DNA from: Bacillota bacterium
GTDB taxonomy: Bacteria > Bacillota > Limnochordia > JAAZLZ01
Direction of reading: 5' to 3'
NCBI GenBank assembly: GCA_012799075.1
Contig: JAAZLZ010000046.1
Location: 1-6,196, forward strand
DNA length: 6,196 bases
The notes beneath the pieces were generated by a model that saw only the letters and a program-made list of their open reading frames with translations, had not been told where the DNA came from and ran no database searches. Below are positions 5,958-6,196 of this stretch, in pieces (the first letter of the stretch is position 1; each line of letters opens with the position of its first letter). Both the position numbers and the translations under genes were made by a program.

Positions 5958-6196
5958 GTGAAAAGGGAATTGGTGCAGGAGCTGTTGCTGGATGCTTCCA
6001 AAGAGGTGCCCGTGTTCAATACCCATGAGCATATCATTCCCCAGGCGGAGGCCCAGCGGACCATCCGGGACCTGTGGAGCCTCCTTAAGATCTGCTACCC
6101 CCGGTTGGACTTGATCTCCGCGGGGATGTCCCCCTCCCTTTGGGAGGGAGACTATGGCTGGGAAGAGGCAGCCCCTTACCTCCCCGCCGTTGCCTA
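5958..6196 (+). CDS. Amidohydrolase-superfamily protein, N-terminal part (uronate isomerase-like or lactonase-like), 3' end outside window
   Basis: From GTG at 5958 the frame stays open for 79 codons to the right edge. A hydrophobic strand, VPVFNTHEHIIP at 17-28, contains H23-E-H25, the HxH motif that ends the first barrel strand and binds metal in amidohydrolases. The following DLWSLLKICYPRLDLISAGM stretch (38-57), with its DL(I/V)SAGM ending, recalls proteins annotated as amidohydrolase family related to glucuronate/uronate isomerase; that resemblance is from memory and covers only the N-terminus. In sugar-acid operons such proteins can isomerise uronates, or hydrolyse sugar lactones as L-fuconolactonase-type amidohydrolases do. 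Either role would suit a route with a sugar dehydrogenase and a sugar-acid dehydratase. The remaining metal ligands (Lys or Glu, two His, Asp) lie outside the window, so subgroup and function are open. Confidence 0.72.
   Translation, partial: MKRELVQELLLDASKEVPVFNTHEHIIPQAEAQRTIRDLWSLLKICYPRLDLISAGMSPSLWEGDYGWEEAAPYLPAVA

Larger units (their letters stand above)
2..6196 (+). other. Single catabolic operon (seven co-directional genes, ends outside window)
   Basis: All seven genes read on the + strand, with junctions of 24, -4, -4, 21, 16 and 11 bases. The ATGA and GTGA overlaps couple dehydratase, aldolase and SDR most tightly. No promoter-like -35/-10 pair with room to act, no hairpin with a T-tract and no gap above 24 bases was seen, so transcription presumably enters from left of the window and continues past the right edge. 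Any regulator, transporter or LarBCE maturation genes must lie outside. Confidence 0.85.

Noticed and set aside
6132..6148. Perfect hairpin with 7-base arms (CCCTCCC / GGGAGGG) and a TTT loop
   Set aside because: It is terminator-like in shape but sits within the open amidohydrolase frame and is followed by ACTATGG rather than a run of T.

Overview
The window is a fully coding, single-strand stretch of a bacterial chromosome that reads as the interior of one catabolic operon. Seven genes all lie on the + strand. The first is cut by the left edge and the last by the right edge. Gaps between them are 24, -4, -4, about 21, 16 and 11 bases, so no internal promoter or terminator is expected and none was seen. 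GC content is high by eye (roughly 60%). Shine-Dalgarno sequences are strong (AAGGAG, AAAGGAGG, AAGGAGG), and four of the six visible starts are GTG or TTG. Together with the protein flavour this suggests an anaerobic or thermophilic high-GC member of Bacillota (Firmicutes). That placement is an inference with low certainty.

Layout from left to right: (1) the C-terminal part of a LarA-type, nickel-pincer-cofactor 2-hydroxyacid racemase/epimerase; (2) an IlvD/Edd-family Fe-S dehydratase; (3) an HpcH/HpaI-family class II 2-keto-acid aldolase, overlapping gene 2 by ATGA; (4) a classical short-chain dehydrogenase (SDR), overlapping gene 3 by GTGA; (5) an iron-type (group III) alcohol dehydrogenase; (6) a zinc-dependent medium-chain dehydrogenase of the sorbitol/threonine dehydrogenase type; (7) the N-terminus of a metal-dependent amidohydrolase-superfamily protein carrying an HxH motif.

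The enzyme classes fit a non-phosphorylative, Entner-Doudoroff-like route for a sugar, sugar acid or related polyhydroxy acid. One or two NAD-dependent dehydrogenases would oxidise the substrate. The amidohydrolase could open a lactone or isomerise a uronate. The LarA-like enzyme could invert the 2-hydroxyl. The IlvD-type enzyme would dehydrate the 2,3-dihydroxy acid to a 2-keto-3-deoxy acid, and the HpcH-type enzyme would split that into pyruvate (or a similar 2-oxoacid) and an aldehyde. The Fe-alcohol dehydrogenase would then reduce the aldehyde and recycle NADH. The families are well supported by motifs; the substrate and the order of steps are inference. There is no transporter, regulator or kinase in the window to fix the substrate.

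I saw no RNA gene, mobile element, CRISPR array or attachment site. Nothing here proves a new system. The most unusual point is the pairing of a nickel-pincer epimerase-type gene with a dehydratase-aldolase module.
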